Source of the DNA: Mycoplasma sp. 1654_15
GTDB lineage: Bacteria > Bacillota_I > Bacilli_A > Mycoplasmatales > Metamycoplasmataceae
Direction: 5' to 3'
Assembly (NCBI RefSeq): GCF_012516495.1
Contig: NZ_CP051214.1
Location: 62,001-126,000, forward strand
Length of the DNA stretch: 64,000 bases
In this document: positions 10,724 to 21,453 of the stretch, one piece after another
Layout of the letters: each line of letters starts with the position of its first letter
Position numbering within the stretch: position 1 is the first letter of the stretch
Notes under the pieces: model-generated
The model's database searches: none
The model's input: only the letters and a program-made list of their open reading frames with translations
What the model was told of the DNA's origin: nothing
Translations under genes and position numbers: made by a program

Positions 10724-11649
10724 TGTCAACAGCAGGCTTAGTAATATTAATATTTTTTATAATCATTCTTGTTGTTTTAGCAATAATTTTAGTATCAAGA
10801 ATTAGAATTATTCCTCAATCACATTTTTATATTGTTGAAAGATTAGGAAAATATCATAGAACTATTCAAAATGGACTACATTTCATTTGACCGTTTTTAG
10901 AAAGAATAAGTTTAAAAGAAAACTGAAAAGAAAAAGTTTACGATTTTCCAGCACAAGATATTATTACTAAAGATAATGCAAATATCAAGGTTGATTCAGT
11001 TGTATTTTTACAAATTACAGATCCTAAACTCTTTGCATATGGAGCTGAAAAACCTATAAAAGCTATAGAAAATCTTTCAGCAACTACTTTAAGAAACTTA
11101 TTAGGTGATCTAGAGTTAGACGAAACATTAACTTCAAGAGATACTATAAATTTAAAGCTAACTCAAATTTTAGATACTGCTTCAGATGCTTGAGGAATTA
11201 AAGTTCACAGAGTAGAGATTAAAAATATAATTCCACCTAAAGATATCCAAAATGCAATGGAAAAACAAATGAGAGCAGAGAGAGAAAAAAGAGCTAACAT
11301 TTTAGAAGCTGAAGGTTCAAAAACAGCAAAAATTTTAGAAGCTGAAGCTTTCAAACAATCTTCAATTCTTGAAGCAGAAGGTAAAAAACAAGCTGCAATT
11401 CTAGCTGCGGAAGCAGAAAAAGAATCACAGATTTTAAAAGCAGCAGGAACTAAAGAAGCTATTGAATTATTAAATAGTTCAAATGTAAAAAGAGAAGTTC
11501 TTGTACTAAAATCTATTGAACAATTAGGAACACTTGCTAACGGAAAAGCAACAAAAATTATTATTCCACCAAATTTATCTAATGTTGCATCAACAATGGC
11601 AACAGTTTCAGAGTTATTCAAAGAAGAAAAATCAAGTCAAAACAAATAA
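10723..11649 (+). CDS. SPFH/stomatin-family (band 7) membrane protein
   Basis: A 308-residue protein with a single N-terminal membrane helix (about residues 5-27), a band-7 domain (RIIPQSHFYIVERLGKYHR onward to about 185), and an Ala/Glu/Lys-rich coiled coil (about 185-260) containing repeated ILEAEG units. This is the stomatin/slipin/QmcA architecture, which forms oligomers that organise membrane microdomains. Pairing with an NfeD-like gene is widespread in bacteria and supports both assignments. The gene is followed by a strong terminator. Confidence 0.93.
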
Positions 11650-11654
11650 TTTTT

Positions 11655-11692
11655 GCAAAAGACTTAATAATTTTTAAGTCTTTTGTTTTTTT
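11655..11692 (+). terminator. Intrinsic terminator after the NfeD-SPFH pair
   Basis: CAAAAGACTTA pairs with TAAGTCTTTTG across a short AT loop and is followed by a T-run. Confidence 0.88.
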
Positions 11693-11771
11693 ATTGTCTT
11701 GTATGCTTTAAAATTAACAAAAATTTAGTAAAATTTTATAACTTAATTAATTTTAAAAAAAGAGAAGGATT

Positions 11772-13940
11772 ATGAGTAAATTTAATTTATTACAAAAAAT
11801 TGCTCGTCTTAACTCAAAAGAAAACAACAATAATCCAAAAGATAAAAAATCAAAAAAGCCTATTTCTAAGAAAAGAAAAATGGTTTATTCAGCTATTGGA
11901 ATTGGAAGTTTTATTTTGATTTTGGGATTGGGAATTGGAGTTCCAGTTAGCGCATCTAGCACTTCAGGTTCTTTAATTCAGCAAAGAGCAGATTCAGATG
12001 TTTTAGTAAGTATTGCGACACCTTCAGGTGAGCAAAATATTTTAGCTTCACAACTTTTAAAAGCTATTAAATCAACAGGTGAAGAACAAAACGAAGAATT
12101 AAAACAAGCAAAGAAAAAAATTGTTGAATACCTTTACGATCAAGAAGTAAAAAATGCAGAGCTATTTCAAAAAGCTTGAAATGATTCTAACTCAGATAAA
12201 ACTTCAAACAATTCAAGAACTTTTACTATAAGAAGTCAACAAGAAGTAAGAACTGAACAAGAAAACAGACTAAAAGATGAAAGAGCAAGATTCCAAAAAA
12301 ACTTCGGATTTAACAATTGAGAAACTGAGTTTAATAAGGAATTAACAACTGAAAAATACGGAAATGCAAAAACATTTGAAGATGCAGTTGATTATTTAAC
12401 ATTTCAGGCTTTAATTCCTGTTGCTTTTTCACGTTTTAAATTTGAGTTTAATACTTCATTTACAAATTCAGATGTAACTAACAGAGTGCTAAAAAATGAT
12501 ATTAAAGACGATTCAGGTCGCGTTGTTTTCCACCAAGGAGATAGACTGTTTAAAAATATCATAAATTTATCAACTAAAGAAGGTGAAGATTTTATTAATG
12601 GTTTTTTACCTAACATTAAAAATCCAAAAGATGAAAATCAAAAACCAGAAGATATAGAAAAAAACAAAGAAAATCAAACAGTAGCAGCATTTTTAAGTAA
12701 ATCATTTGTTAAAGATTATATGTATCCTAAAAAATTATTTGATGAAATTTACTTCAATGATGGAGCAATTTTAAAAGATAACTTTGAATTATTTGATATG
12801 TCCAAAATAGTTGTAAATGTTAAAACTGATGATAAAAATTCACAATCAGCTTGAAAAATTGCTAAAGCCGATCTTGAACAATTATTAACTTATTTCTTGG
12901 TTGAGGTTCAAGAAGACGGATTAAAAGCTAAAGTAATCAGAAATGGTTTAGAATCTTTAGAATCCTTTAAAAAAGAAGAAGAATCATATAAAACTAATCA
13001 AGAAGACAAAATTTTACTAACAACTATTAATCCTTCAGTTAACAAACAAACTGCTGATACTTTTGGAAAATTACCTCTTCAAAATCTGAGTCAAATTTTT
13101 GAAAATAACTCTGTTCCATTTGGACTTTCTTTCTTAGATAAACTTTTTACTCCAAAATCCACAACTCAAATTCTTTCCAAAACATTATTTGACAAAATTA
13201 AATCTGAAGTCTTTAAAAATAATGAAAACTTGCTTCCAGAATCAAGTACTTTAGTCGGAAAAACCGTTGCAGAAATTAAAGAAATCAACCGCCGCTTAAA
13301 AGACTTTATAGAAAAATTAAGTGATACAGAACTAAACAAAGCAGGTGAAGCATTTAGAAACACTTTTGGGGAACAAACAAACAACTTCAGAATTCATTAT
13401 AGTTATACTTTAACTGATAATCCAAACATAAAAATTGTTTTTGATGATAAAGGAATGCAAATTCTCAAAGTATCACAAATTAAAACCTGAGATGCTTTTG
13501 ATCAAATAATTCATAAAGAATTACAACTAAAAGCAAACAATCAATTTGATAATAAAATAAACTCTAATATTAATCTTTCTTCTTTACTATCTGAAGTACA
13601 AAACGATGATTTTGCTTTATATTCTTCAATAAAAGACAAAAAATTTCAAGATGTGTTATTAAATGATAAGTTAAGAACAGAACAACAAAAACAAGAATAT
13701 CTTAAAAACATTACTGACTTATCAAATAATTTTTTAGTTTCATTTGTAATTAACAAAGTTTTAAAAATAAACTCAAATGTACAAACTTATCTCAAAAAAG
13801 AGTTGGAAAATAGATTAGTTGATGATTATGTATTTAATGATCAACAAAAATTCTGAGCAGTAAAAACACAGATGGATAAAAAAGCTTCTCAAGCAATACT
13901 AGATGAGTTACAAACTTGATTTAAGTTAGGAAATAATTAG
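11772..13940 (+). CDS. HinT-interacting membrane protein P80-like
   Basis: A 722-residue exported protein. A basic, Lys-rich head of about 35 residues precedes one hydrophobic segment (about 38-60, IGIGSFILILGLGIGVPVSA) that can serve as signal peptide or anchor. The rest is hydrophilic, with many Lys, Asn and Glu and no enzymatic motif. In Mycoplasma hominis a membrane protein P80 and lipoprotein P60 lie together with hinT and bind HinT. Here a large anchored protein, a lipoprotein and a HIT-family gene occur in that order, and the sizes fit (about 82 and 62 kDa). The name comes from this synteny plus size. Several TGA(Trp) codons split the frame in the standard code. Confidence 0.75.
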
Positions 13941-13945
13941 GAAAA

Positions 13946-15598
13946 ATGATGAAAAAAATAAGTAAACTAAAATGACTTTTAACTCCTGCTGTAGGATTTT
14001 CAGCAATTACTTTTATTTCATGTAGCTATAATGTGGAAAGTCCAGAAAGAATTGAAGAAGATAAAAAATTACAAGACAAAATTGTACAAAGATATGTTGA
14101 CAATGCTTTTGTAGAAACTATTTTAGCTCAAAGAGTCTATAAAATCCAGCCAACTGCTATAGCATCTAACTTCAACGATACCAACTCAGAATTTTTTAAA
14201 GACGCACAACAAGCTTTTAATTTTTATCAAAATTACCAATTAAAACAAGATGAAAATTTTACTTATACTACTTATTCTAAATTATTAAAAGATCAAGTTT
14301 TAAAGTCAAATGATTTTAGAGTACTTCAAGAAGACTTGGGTTCAGGAAACAAATTTTCCACTCCTTCTTTTAAAATTCTTTATAATAATTTTGATACAGG
14401 AATTGCTGAAATTATTAACAAATTACTTTTAACCAAACACTTTTTACTAGGTCAAGAAGAAAACGATATTAAAAACTCAAAAATATACAAAGAATCTACT
14501 AGTGATAAAGCTTCTTTTACAACAAAAAATATTTTTGAAAGTTTAGATCCAAGTGACAAAGACTTCTTCTTAATGAAGCTTTTATTAGAAAAACAACCAG
14601 CTCAAGTTTGAAAATTTGAATCCTCAGACGGTCTTGATTTAGCAACTTTTGCTGCAACTCAAGTTAAAGACGCAAAATCCTTCAACTCTATAGTACTTGC
14701 AGATGCAAAACTAGATTCTAAAACTACACAAAAACAAGAAAATTTTGAGTTTCTACAAGCAAATGATTCAATAGATTTACATAATTTATTTGGTTATCAA
14801 GGAATTTTATACAATCAAGGTGTTAGTTCAAGAAACGATTTAGATTATTCGATTTCTCATCTTCAAAGTGAATTTAAAATAAAATCAGGATTTTTAGATG
14901 CTAACAACAACATTTTTAGTCAAGATCAATTAAGTTTATTTGACAAGTGAAATCAAGTAAAATTAGCACCTATAAAATTAAAGACAACTTTTGATACTAA
15001 CAAGGAAAAAGAAGAACTTTCATCATCAGATATAGAAATTCAAGCTGATCAAAATTCATTAACTTATGCAACTTACGAAGTAGATAAAATTTATCCTTCC
15101 CTTGTTTCTTCAAACAAAAAAAGTGCTCAAGTTGTAATTAAAATAACAATCAAATCTGATAATGCAAACTTAAAAGATAAAAGCTATTTCTACACAGTAA
15201 CAGTAGATTGAAATAACAAAGACAACATAACTTATAGTCCACAAATCAACCAAGATGGACAAAAACTATCACAAGAAATACCAGCAAGTATTTCTTCTCT
15301 TTCTTCCGATGCTTCAAAAATTAGCATTAGTTATGTAAACAAAATTGTTCCTTTGTTTGACAAAGTAGTAAAAGATGATAACAAGAAAGAAACAAAAAGA
15401 TACTTTTCTTTAGATAATACTCCTTGATCTACTTTAGAACAAAAAGAAATCCTTGCTTTTTCTTTATTTTTAGCAGATCAAAATCTTATTTTTAATGATG
15501 TAAAAACTTACTTTGAAGATATGGGTTATATAATCAATGTTAAAGATAAAGTAATTAAATTAGAAGATTCTAAAGATAAAAAAGATAATAAAAAATAA
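13946..15598 (+). CDS. HinT-interacting membrane lipoprotein P60-like
   Basis: A 550-residue lipoprotein. Two adjacent ATGs (13946 and 13949) follow AGGAAAA, which overlaps the P80 stop, so the pair is translationally close. The signal peptide is basic (MMKKISKLKW) with a hydrophobic core ending in the lipobox FISC, lipid-modified Cys near residue 26. The mature part is hydrophilic, without recognised catalytic motifs. Its position between a P80-like gene and hinT matches the P60 lipoprotein of M. hominis. The P80/P60 complex recruits the cytosolic HinT to the membrane in that species; that role is assumed here. Confidence 0.75.
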
Positions 15599-15618
15599 TT
15601 AAAAAACTTTAGTTTTAA

Positions 15619-15624
15619 TATAAT
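15619..15624 (+). promoter_or_regulatory. -10 box for hinT (leaderless)
   Basis: TATAAT ends seven bases before the hinT ATG at 15632, with no Shine-Dalgarno in between. This predicts a leaderless hinT mRNA separate from P80/P60. Confidence 0.6.
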
Positions 15625-15631
15625 TTAACTT

Positions 15632-15967
15632 ATGAAAACTTGACAAGAAGAATTATTTTTAAAAATTATTAAAAGAGAAGAACCAGCAACTATTTTGTAT
15701 GAAGATGATAAAGTAATAGCATTTTTAGATAAATACGCACATACAAAAGGACATTTTTTAGTAGTACCAAAAGTTTATTCTAGAAATTTATACACAATTA
15801 CCGACGCAGATTTATCATACTTAATTCTAAAAGCTAGAGAATTTGCTTTAAAAGAAGTACAAAAACTAGGTGCCACAGGCTTTAAATTACTTATCAACAA
15901 TGAACCTGACGCTGAACAGTCAATTTTCCACACTCACGTTCACATTATTCCTTACTATAAAAAATAA
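15632..15967 (+). CDS. hinT: HIT-family hydrolase HinT
   Basis: A 111-residue histidine-triad protein, the family's normal length. The active-site motif HTHVHIIP stands at the C-terminal end (about residues 98-105), and the substrate-binding segment FLDKYAHTKGHFLVVPK near residues 29-45. HinT enzymes hydrolyse adenosine phosphoramidates such as AMP-lysine or aminoacyl-AMP. Codon 5 (MKTWQ) uses TGA for Trp. The gene follows the P60-like lipoprotein by 33 bases but has its own TATAAT box and is closed by a terminator. Confidence 0.95.
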
Positions 15968-15988
15968 CTTCAAAAATCAACATATTTT

Positions 15989-16027
15989 AAAAAGTAATGC
16001 AAAAATTTAATTTGTATTACTTTTTTT
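15989..16027 (+). terminator. Terminator after hinT
   Basis: AAAAAGTAAT pairs with ATTACTTTTT (one bulged base on each side extends the stem), followed by T-run at 16021-16027. Confidence 0.8.
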
Positions 16028-16028
16028 G

Positions 16029-16034
16029 TATAAT
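16029..16034 (+). promoter_or_regulatory. -10 box of the riboswitch-p37 transcript
   Basis: TATAAT lies directly after the hinT terminator and six bases before the riboswitch aptamer. No good -35 is visible. Confidence 0.6.
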
Positions 16035-16039
16035 ATTAC

Positions 16040-16111
16040 AAACAGGGGTGCTGTAAAAGGCTGAGAAATACTCTAAAAGTTGATCTAGGTAATACTAGCG
16101 TAACGAGTTTA
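16040..16111 (+). promoter_or_regulatory. TPP (thiamine pyrophosphate) riboswitch aptamer
   Basis: The segment carries the landmarks of the THI-box aptamer in order: GGGGTGC (16045-16051), CTGAGA (16061-16066), then TGATCTAGGTAATACTAGCG (16081-16100). A short P1 can form from AAAC (16040-16043) and GTTT (16107-16110). The consensus lets TPP bridge the CTGAGA helix and the pyrophosphate-sensor helix. It sits upstream of a p37-type binding lipoprotein and its ABC partners, which is what a thiamine-uptake operon would show. Confidence 0.92.
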
Positions 16112-16132
16112 TTTTTTGTTTATATTTTTTAT

Positions 16133-16175
16133 AAGCTATCTCTGTTTATAACACAATAAAGGAGGTAGCTTTTTT
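16133..16175 (+). terminator. Riboswitch expression platform: terminator hairpin that also hides the RBS
   Basis: AAGCTATCTC (16133-16142) pairs with GAGGTAGCTT (16162-16171), ten pairs with one G-U, loop of 19 bases, then a run of T. The 3' arm contains most of the Shine-Dalgarno GGAGG (16161-16165), and the T-run leads into the TTG start codon (16174). The hairpin can therefore stop transcription, block translation, or both, when TPP is bound. Confidence 0.75.
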
Positions 16176-17424
16176 GCTCAAAAAACTTAAAAATTTAATT
16201 TTATTTACTTCTATTTTTACTCCAGCAATATTTGCCATTTCTTGTGGAAATACAGATAAAAACGAAAAACCAACTCCAACTCCAGATCCTGGAACACCTG
16301 TTGAAACTCCAACACCAATTGTTTCACCGGCAGACTGAGACAAGACCATTACCATTGGAATTTCTCAAGCTTGACTTAACAAGAAACAAGGTGATGCTTT
16401 TCCTAACAAAGAAAAAATTGGCTCTTTTTTACAAAATTTTAAAGCAGAATTTGATAGGTTAAAAAATGCAGATGAAAATGCTAAAAATTATCCAGATGTT
16501 AACTTTATAGTTTCACCAGTTCAAGATTCAACAATATTATTAACTAATTTACAAACTGATAATAAAAATCTTGATTTTGGTATTAGTGCTTCCGGAAAAC
16601 TTGTAGAATTCTTAAAAACTAATCCAGATGTTGTGACTCCAGCATTAGAAACTACAACAAACTCTTTCACCTTTGATAAGGAAAAAGAAAAATTTTATGT
16701 TGATGGTTCAGAAACAGATCCACTTGTAAAAATTGCTAAAGAAATAAACAAAATATTTGTTGATACACCTTATGCAAATTGAACAGATGAAGACCATAAA
16801 TGAAATGGCAGTGTATATCAAACACTTTATGATCCTTCAGTGCAAGCTAATTTTTATAGAGGTATGATTTGAATAAAAGGAGATGAAACTACTCGTACAA
16901 ATATCAAAAAAGCTTGAAATGAAAAGAACTGAGAAACCTTTAGAAACTATGGAATCCTTCACGGTAAAGACAATTCCTCAAGTAAATTTAAACTAGAAGA
17001 AACAATTCTAAAAAACCATTTTCAAGGCAAATTTACTACATTAAACGAAGATAGAACTGCACATCCTGATAAATACAAACTAAAATCTGCAGATACATTA
17101 GGAGAACAAGAAAATTTCCACATTGCATTTTCAGAAGAAGGTTCTTTTGCTTGAACACATAATAAAGCAGAAACTAAACCTTTTTTAACAAAAGACAATG
17201 AAAAAATTGAAGCTTTAATAGTAACAAATCCAATTTCATATGATATTGGTATATTTAGAAAGAGTGTCAATAAACTAGAGCAAGATTTAATTGTTCAGAC
17301 TTTTATTAATTTAGCTAAAAATAAACAAGATACATATGGACCACTTTTGGGGTATAATGGTTATAAAAAAATCAACAATTTCCAAAGAGATATTGTAGAA
17401 GTTTATGAAAAAGCCATTAAATAA
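16174..17424 (+). CDS. Thiamine/TPP-binding lipoprotein, p37 (Cypl) family
   Basis: A 416-residue lipoprotein starting at a TTG; no in-frame ATG is near, and AAAGGAGG lies eight bases before the TTG. The signal peptide (MLKKLKNLILF...) ends in the lipobox AISC, with Cys near residue 24, followed by a Thr/Pro linker and a periplasmic-binding-protein-like domain. The family is represented by p37/Cypl of Mycoplasma hyorhinis, whose structure holds thiamine pyrophosphate. The TPP riboswitch just upstream and the p29/p69-type genes just downstream support the same role. It overlaps the ATPase gene by 20 bases. TGA(Trp) is frequent. Confidence 0.87.
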
Positions 17425-18163
17425 ATTAGAAATCAATAACTTAACTTTTAAAAACAAAAATGATAATTATATTATTCTGAAAAATTTAAATTTAAACTTA
17501 AATTCAGATAAAGTTTTATTTTTGCTTGGTTCTTCTGGTCAAGGAAAAAGTTCTTTATTAAAAACAATTTTGAAGCAAACTGATATTATTTCAGGAACAA
17601 TTTTATTCAATAATCAAAACATTTTTCAACTAAATAAAAAAGATTGAAAATCCTTCTTAAAAGAAGTAAGTTACTTGAATCAAACCACAACTTCGATTCC
17701 TTTTGAAACAGTTTTTACTAATATTACAAGGTCGATTCAAGAATACAAAAATGTAGTCTTTAATCTTTTCAACTTAGCTACAAAATCTCAAAAAGAAGAG
17801 ATAATTTCAATATTAAAAGAACTAAATATTTTAGATAAAATTTATCACAGAGTAGATTCACTTTCAGGTGGTCAACAACAAAGAGTGGAAATTGCAAAAT
17901 TAATGATACAAAAACCAAAAATTATTTTAGCTGATGAACCTACAAACTTTTTAGACCCTGAAACTTCGAAAAATATAATAGAATTATTGATAAAAATGGC
18001 AAAAAAATTTAACTCAATTTTGATTATAGTAACTCACAACACCAATCTTGTTGAACAGTTTGATTCTTCAATTTTGTTGATAAAAAATCAAGAATATCAT
18101 TTTTATGAATCTAATAAACAAATGAATTCTACTATTTTAGAACAGGTTTTTAAAAATGATTAA
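17405..18163 (+). CDS. ABC transporter ATP-binding protein, p29 family
   Basis: A 252-residue ABC ATPase that energises the p37/p69 importer. Motifs: Walker A GSSGQGKS (about residues 40-47), signature LSGGQQQR, Walker B IILADEP and the switch His in IVTHNTNLVEQFD. One TGA(Trp) after about residue 80 splits it in the standard code. The start ATG lies within the end of the p37 gene and the stop overlaps the permease start, so the three are one translational unit under the TPP riboswitch. Confidence 0.92.
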
Positions 18164-19865
18164 AGAAAATTTATTTTTTGAATGAATAGATAAAAATAAC
18201 AAGAAAATAAAATTAAAATGAAAAATTTTAATTTTATTTCTTTTATTTTCTCTCTTTGTTTTTTCTTTCTATTCACTTTATGAACCAATAAATAGTGGGT
18301 CAACAAAAATCTTTACAAAAAACTTAAAAGATTTGTTTACATTTTCCAATTATTCCAAAAAATATCCAAGTTGAAGCCTTTGACAACTAAGTTGATATTA
18401 TATGTTTTTAACAGTTCGTTATTGTATATTGGGAACAACATTAGGTTTTATTTTTGCTTTTTTTACTTCTTTTATTAGTTCAAATTTTCAAAAATACAAA
18501 GCCATTAGATGAAGTATTTCCGCAGTAGTTCTTTTTTTAAAAGCCTTTCCAATTTCTTTATTTGTATATTTTTTCTCAGTAGGTTTTGATAAAGAATTAG
18601 CAGCAACATTAATTTTATTTTGGTTTAGTTGGCTCTGAATGCACAAGTATTTTTTTGATTTTTTAAATAATTTAGATTTAACTACATACAAAATTATGTA
18701 TATGAAAACCAATGATAATTTTTCTTCATTTAGAAAAACATTATTACCTTATATAATAAATAAATATTTTATGTTCTTTGTTTATTCTTTGGAGAGTAAT
18801 ATTCGTTGAACAACAATAATCAATGCAGCTGGTGTTATTGGAATTGGTTTACTTCTAAATGATGCAAGAGATTTTTCTTTAGGTTGATCAGTAGTTGGTT
18901 TTCCGTTATTGGTAATTTTAATTACAACAATATTTTTTGAATTTTTAAGTTTATTTTTAAATAAAGTAATTTTAAATGTTAAAAATTTAGATTACAAAAA
19001 TACTTCATTTTTGTGGCTAAAATTAAATTTTAGAAGAATTTTTAAATGAATTTTTGTCTTGTTTTTTATAGCATTTAATATATATGCAATTGTTCAGGTT
19101 TCTTCGTTTTCTACATATCCAAATCATATTAAAAATTTCTGACAGCATTTTTTTAGCTTCAAAAAAGAAGTATTTTCAAGCAACAAAGAAGATAATCCAT
19201 TTTATTGAATTTTAATTTTAATCTATCAGTGTGTGTTGTCAATCACAATAATAGCAATAGTTTCTTTGTGCTTCTCAATCTTAGGAAATGAAAAATTAAA
19301 TAGATGAGTTCAATGAGTTCCACTTCGTTTTTTAAACACATTATTTAGAATAATTCCAACAATAATTTTTATTTATTTATTTTCGATATTTTGAATAGGA
19401 ACAAACATTTTTTTACTCACTGCAATAATAACAGCTCTACACAAATCAACAAGTTTAGTAAAGCAATTAAACGAAAGCATTAATTCTATAAATTGAGAAA
19501 TATACAAAACTTTGGAAATACAAGGAAAAAGTAAATTTCAAAGAATAATCAAATTTGTAATTCCCTCCATTAAGAAAGACTTTTATTCATTTTTACTATT
19601 TTACTTTGAAAATCAAGTCCAAACACTTATTTTATTAGGTTCAGTTGGAGGTTCTTTATTGGGTTCCAAAATTAGTATTGTCGGACAAGCCGGAGAAAGA
19701 ACTGAAGATATTGCACAGCTTTTTACCTATTCTTGAGTCAGTTGAATATTTATAGCAATAATACAGTTTTTACAATTTTACTTTAATTTAAAAGTTCAAA
19801 ATAAAAAATTAGTCGAATATTATTTCAGAAAAATATTTAATAATATCAAAACGAAATTAACTTAA
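18156..19865 (+). CDS. ABC transporter permease, p69 family
   Basis: A 569-residue integral membrane protein with two repeated permease halves and about a dozen hydrophobic helices. Each half holds a permease-type loop: [20 protein letters not shown] near residue 175 and [20 protein letters not shown] near residue 455. Fusion of two permease domains in one chain is typical of the p69 partner of p37. Its ATG overlaps the ATPase stop by eight bases. The frame contains many TGA(Trp) codons. It ends shortly before a strong terminator. Confidence 0.88.
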
Positions 19866-19874
19866 ATAAAAACA

Positions 19875-19908
19875 AAAAACAACGAAATCAATTCGTTGTT
19901 TTTATTAT
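19875..19908. terminator. Bidirectional terminator between p69 and tig
   Basis: AAACAACGAA pairs with TTCGTTGTTT around a five-base loop, A-run left and T-run right, between two convergent genes. Confidence 0.85.
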
Positions 19909-19922
19909 GATAATTTTAACAA

Positions 19923-21383
19923 TTATTTTTTCACTGGCTTTTTAGAAGCAGGTTTAGAAGCAGGTTGTTTAGTTTGTGAAGTAGCTTCTTTTTTAGTATT
20001 TTTCTTTACAGAAGATTCTGTGTTTGACTTAGTTTGTTTTACTTCTTTTTTATCAGCAGATTTAGCGGTTTTTACTTCTTTTTCTGAAGAAACTTTAGAA
20101 GATTTTGTTGAATTATATTCAATTAATTTATCTAATACTTTTGAATTTGTGATATTTACTTGTAATTGTGCAAGAGGGAATGTTTTCTTAATATCTTCAA
20201 TTGATTTTCCGTAGAATTTAGCAAGTTTTCCATATTCAATATCATAATCAGCTGCAGTTGCAAATATTTTCTCTAACTTAGCAATTTCAGCATAAATAAA
20301 AGCATTTTTTAGTAAATTAATAGATTCAGTTCTCATTTGAAGTTTAATGTCTTCTTCAGTAAATTTAGTAATTTCTAAATATTCTTTTACAGTAAAACCT
20401 TGTGATTTTAAATTATTTTCAAATAATTTTTCTAGTCTTCTAATTTCATTTAAAAGTAATTTTTCTGATATAGGAATTTGAACTTGTTTTTGAATTTCAG
20501 CAAATGATTCTTTTTGAAATATAACTCTATTTTGTTCTAGTTTTTCATTAAATGTTAATTTTTCTAAATATGCTCTTAAATCTTTTTCATTTTTTACATC
20601 TTCTAGACTTAATTTTTTAATAAATTCTTCATCTAATTTAGGTAAAACTAACTCATTTACTTGATTAATTTTAATTTTGAATTTAGCTTCTTTTCCAGCA
20701 TAAGCTGTTACGTGATAATTTTCAGGGAAAGTTACTGTGATTTCCTTTTTATCACCTTTTTTCATACCAACTAATTGGTCTTCAAAACCAGCTATAAAAC
20801 TTCCTGAACCAATTTTTAAATCAAAGTTTTCTGCTTCTCCACCTTCAAAAGCTTGTCCATCGATAAAACCTTTAAAATTGAAGTTTACAATATCTCTTTT
20901 TTTAATAGGTTTATCAGTTTCTTGAGTTGCAGCGCTAGTTTCTAATAATCTTTGAATTTGTAAATCTATATCTTCTTTACCAACTTTAGGTTCAATAAAT
21001 TTAGTTTTTAAATGTTTATAATCAGGTAAATTTAAAGTTGGATATACAGGATATAAAAAACTAATTTCTAAATTTGAAGTAGAAATATCTTCGATTTTAT
21101 AGATAGGACTATCTAAAACGTTGTCATCTTCAATAATATTTTTTCTTGCTTCAGTTTCTAATTCAGGTGCAATTAATGAAACTGCCTCTCTTAAAATAGA
21201 TGCTTCAGAAATATATTTTTTAGCAATATTAGCAGGAACGCTTCCTTTTCTAAATCCATCAACTTTTAAATTTTTAATTAAAGCTTTATTTGCTTTTTCT
21301 TGAGTTTTCTTTCAAACATTTTCTTCTGGTTTAACTGTAATTTTTAATTCTGATGATTCAGCTAGTAGTTCTCTTTTTACCAT
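19923..21383 (-). CDS. tig: Trigger factor, ribosome-associated chaperone
   Basis: A 486-residue protein with the three trigger-factor regions: N-terminal ribosome-binding domain with VDGFRKGSVPANIAKKY (the GFRxGxxP signature near residues 41-57), PPIase domain (about 150-240, with DIVNFNFKGFIDGQAFEGG), and helical C-terminal domain. The last 60 residues are a Lys/Thr/Ser-rich low-complexity tail (STKSSKVSSEKEVKTAKSAD and repeats of KPASK), longer than in most bacteria. The start ATG at 21383 is preceded by GGAGAAA. A TGA(Trp) inside the N-terminal domain splits it in the standard code. Confidence 0.95.
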
Positions 21384-21453
21384 TTTTTCTCCAGTCTAAC
21401 TAATAGTTTTGCATTAGTTTTTAGTATTTAATATTTTAACAAATTACTTCATT

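Noticed and set aside
16232-16462. ATG-started 76-residue frame inside the p37 gene
   Set aside because: Different frame from the full-length lipoprotein that has the lipobox, the RBS and the TTG start; no coding character of its own.
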